DNA of 10,768 nucleotides from NCBI GenBank assembly GCA_021817875.1, contig JAKAFQ010000101.1:1-10768 (forward strand). The letters are read 5' to 3'. Positions 9,047-10,768 of the stretch are shown here, piece after piece (position 1 is the first letter of the stretch; every line of letters starts with the position of its first letter). Below the pieces are notes generated by a model. It worked only from the letters and a program-made list of their open reading frames with translations. It had not been told where the DNA came from and did not search any database. A program made the translations under genes and the position numbers. This stretch comes from Pseudomonadota bacterium (GTDB lineage Bacteria; Pseudomonadota; Gammaproteobacteria; Steroidobacterales; Steroidobacteraceae).

Positions 9047-10768
9047 ATGGATCCGCCGCCGTCAGCGGAGGGGCACGAGAGCCGCACTCTCGCGCTCATC
9101 CGCTGGCTGGGTCCCCTGGCCGCGCTGCTCGTGCTCGGGGCGGTGGTCGATGTGCTGCACGGCCAGCTCGCCCGCCTGCGCCTGTCCGATCTCGCCGCGC
9201 AGCTGCGCGCCATCCCCCGCGGCCACGTGCTCGCGGCCCTGGGCCTGACGGCGGCGGACTACTGCCTGATCAGCGGGTACGACCTGCTGGCGCTGCGCTA
9301 TGTGCGCAAGCGGCTGCGTTATGCACGGGTGCTGTTCACCTCGTTCATCGCCGCGGCGTTCGGTCACAACCTGGGCTTTTCCGCCTTCACCGGCGGCGCC
9401 ATCCGCCTGCGGCTGTACACCACGGCCGGCATCACGGCGGTCGAGGTGGCGATCATCACCGTCTTCTACAGCCTGTCGATCGCTCTGGGGCTGATCGTGC
9501 TCGCGGGTCTCGCCCTGGCGCTCGCGCCGGGCTCCGCGGGCGCGGCGCTGCACGTGGCGCCCGGGGCGTCGCTGCTGATCGGCGCGTTGCTGCTGGTGGC
9601 GCCCGCGAGCTACGCGCTCTGGGCGTCGCTCTCGCGGGGCACGCTGGAAGTGCGCGGCTGGGCGCTGCGGGCGCCGGGGGCGGCGGTGGGCTGGGGACAG
9701 ATCGCCCTCAGCGCGGCGGATCTCAGCATGGCCGCCTGGGTGCTGTGGTGGCTGTTGCCTCCGGATGCGCACATCGGCCTGCTGCCCTTCCTCGGCGCCT
9801 ACGCCATCGCGCTCACCGCCGGCATCATCAGCCACGTGCCGGGCGGCATCGGCGTGTTCGAAACGGTGATCCTGCTGACGCTGCACGCGGCCTCGGTCGA
9901 TGCCCTGCTCGGCGCGCTGCTCGCCTTCAGGGCCGTGTATTACCTGGTGCCGCTGCTGGTCGGCGTCATGCTGTTCGGCTACCAGGAGCTGAGCGCGCAG
10001 CGCAGCCACCTCGCGCGTGCCCGCAGGCATGCCGCGCTGTATGTCACGCCGGTCGCGCCGCAGGTGGCGGGCACGCTGGTGTTTCTCGCCGGCGCGCTGC
10101 TGATGATCCTGGTGATGCTGCCGGGCATCGGCACCCCGCTGGCGCCGCTCGAGCGGATGCTGCCGCGCGCCGCGCCGGAGCTGGCGAGCCTGGCGGCGAG
10201 CATCATCGGACTCGCTCTGCTGCTCGTCTCGCGCCCGTTGTTCCGCCGGGTCCGTGCGGCCTCGCGGCTTGCCGGGGGGCTGCTCGCGGCCGGCATCGTG
10301 GTCGCGGTGGTGCAGGGCCTGCTGCTCCAGGAAGCGCTGTTTCTCGCGCTCACGCTCGCGGTCCTGACGCTCGGCCGAGACGCGTTCTACCGCCCGACCG
10401 CCCTGCTCGATGAGCGTTTCAGCCCCATCTGGGTGGCGAGCGTCGGCGGCATCGTGCTGCTGTCGGTGTGGGCGGGCCTGCTGCTGTACCGGCACGTGCC
10501 CTATCGCGGCGAGTTATGGTGGACCTTCGCGCCGCAGGCCGGCGCGGCGCGGATGCTGCGCGCCTCGCTCGTCGTCTCACTGCTCGCGAGCGGCTATCTG
10601 CTGGTGAATCTGCTGCGGCCGGCGCGGCCTGAGCCGTCGGCCGCCGGCCCGCTCGATCTCGAGCGGGCCGGCGCCCTCATCGAGCGCGGCGAGCACAGCC
10701 TGGCGAACGCCGCGCTGAGCGGCGACAAACGGCTGTTGTTTTCCGATGCGGGCGATGTGTTTCTCATG
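9047..10768 (+). CDS. mprF: MprF-type aminoacyl-phosphatidylglycerol flippase/synthase, N-terminal part (cut by window edge)
   Basis: The frame is open for 574 codons to the window end with no stop. MprF proteins transfer an amino acid from aminoacyl-tRNA to phosphatidylglycerol and flip the product to the outer leaflet, lowering surface charge and raising resistance to cationic peptides. Visible here is a large membrane domain with roughly 13-14 hydrophobic segments between residues 17 and 523. It carries the UPF0104/flippase hallmarks SHVPGGIGVFE (262-272) and FRAVYYLVPLLVG (294-306). The last 40 residues (ERAGALIERGEHSLANAALS, then GDKRLLFSDAGDVFLM) resemble the start of the DUF2156 synthase domain. 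Whether it uses Lys-tRNA or Ala-tRNA cannot be told. The ATG is one base after the ettA stop and has no clear ribosome site, so translational coupling to ettA is likely. A flippase-only relative is less likely because of the terminal DUF2156-like stretch. Confidence 0.88.
   Translation, partial: MDPPPSAEGHESRTLALIRWLGPLAALLVLGAVVDVLHGQLARLRLSDLAAQLRAIPRGHVLAALGLTAADYCLISGYDLLALRYVRKRLRYARVLFTSFIAAAFGHNLGFSAFTGGAIRLRLYTTAGITAVEVAIITVFYSLSIALGLIVLAGLALALAPGSAGAALHVAPGASLLIGALLLVAPASYALWASLSRGTLEVRGWALRAPGAAVGWGQIALSAADLSMAAWVLWWLLPPDAHIGLLPFLGAYAIALTAGIISHVPGGIGVFETVILLTLHAASVDALLGALLAFRAVYYLVPLLVGVMLFGYQELSAQRSHLARARRHAALYVTPVAPQVAGTLVFLAGALLMILVMLPGIGTPLAPLERMLPRAAPELASLAASIIGLALLLVSRPLFRRVRAASRLAGGLLAAGIVVAVVQGLLLQEALFLALTLAVLTLGRDAFYRPTALLDERFSPIWVASVGGIVLLSVWAGLLLYRHVPYRGELWWTFAPQAGAARMLRASLVVSLLASGYLLVNLLRPARPEPSAAGPLDLERAGALIERGEHSLANAALSGDKRLLFSDAGDVFLM

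Noticed and set aside
9062..10495. 477-codon minus-strand frame rich in Gln, Arg and His opposite the mprF-like gene
   Set aside because: The composition is the typical antisense of Leu/Ala/Val-rich membrane segments, and the plus strand encodes a clear membrane protein with family motifs.

Overview
The window is GC-rich, densely packed bacterial chromosome. The gene order glyA-nrdR-ribD-ribE-ribBA-ribH-nusB-thiL and the protein sequences fit a gammaproteobacterium, possibly a betaproteobacterium. The genus cannot be read from this stretch. No tRNA, rRNA, insertion sequence, phage gene or CRISPR array was seen.

About two thirds of the window (1-7055) is transcribed leftward on the minus strand. 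In transcription order it holds glyA (serine hydroxymethyltransferase), nrdR (repressor of ribonucleotide reductase genes), four riboflavin genes (ribD, ribE, a ribB-type ribBA fusion, ribH), nusB (antitermination factor) and thiL (thiamine-phosphate kinase). Junctions from nrdR to thiL are overlapping or only 9-26 bases wide, so this reads as one translationally coupled operon. Its theme is one-carbon, nucleotide and cofactor supply. RibD makes the pyrimidine precursor, RibB makes the four-carbon unit, RibH joins them to lumazine and RibE makes riboflavin. ThiL completes thiamine diphosphate. The GTP cyclohydrolase II half of RibBA has lost its zinc cysteines, so the first committed step must come from a ribA outside this window. 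After thiL and a 176-base gap comes the N-terminus of a Hanks-type Ser/Thr protein kinase, cut by the window edge. The usual enterobacterial/pseudomonad neighbour pgpA is not there.

A 316-base divergent intergenic region (7056-7371) separates glyA from a rightward pair. The first gene of the pair is ettA, an ABC-F translational throttle ATPase. One base after its stop codon begins an MprF-type membrane protein (aminoacyl-phosphatidylglycerol flippase/synthase), which runs off the right edge at the start of its catalytic domain. The intergenic region carries candidate regulatory structure: a 13-bp direct repeat on the glyA side, an imperfect palindrome, and a nested hairpin plus an overlapping upstream reading frame just before ettA.

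Most of the window is conserved housekeeping sequence and I see no clearly new system. The points most worth a second look are the degenerate RibA domain, the ettA leader, the ettA-mprF coupling and the kinase next to thiL.
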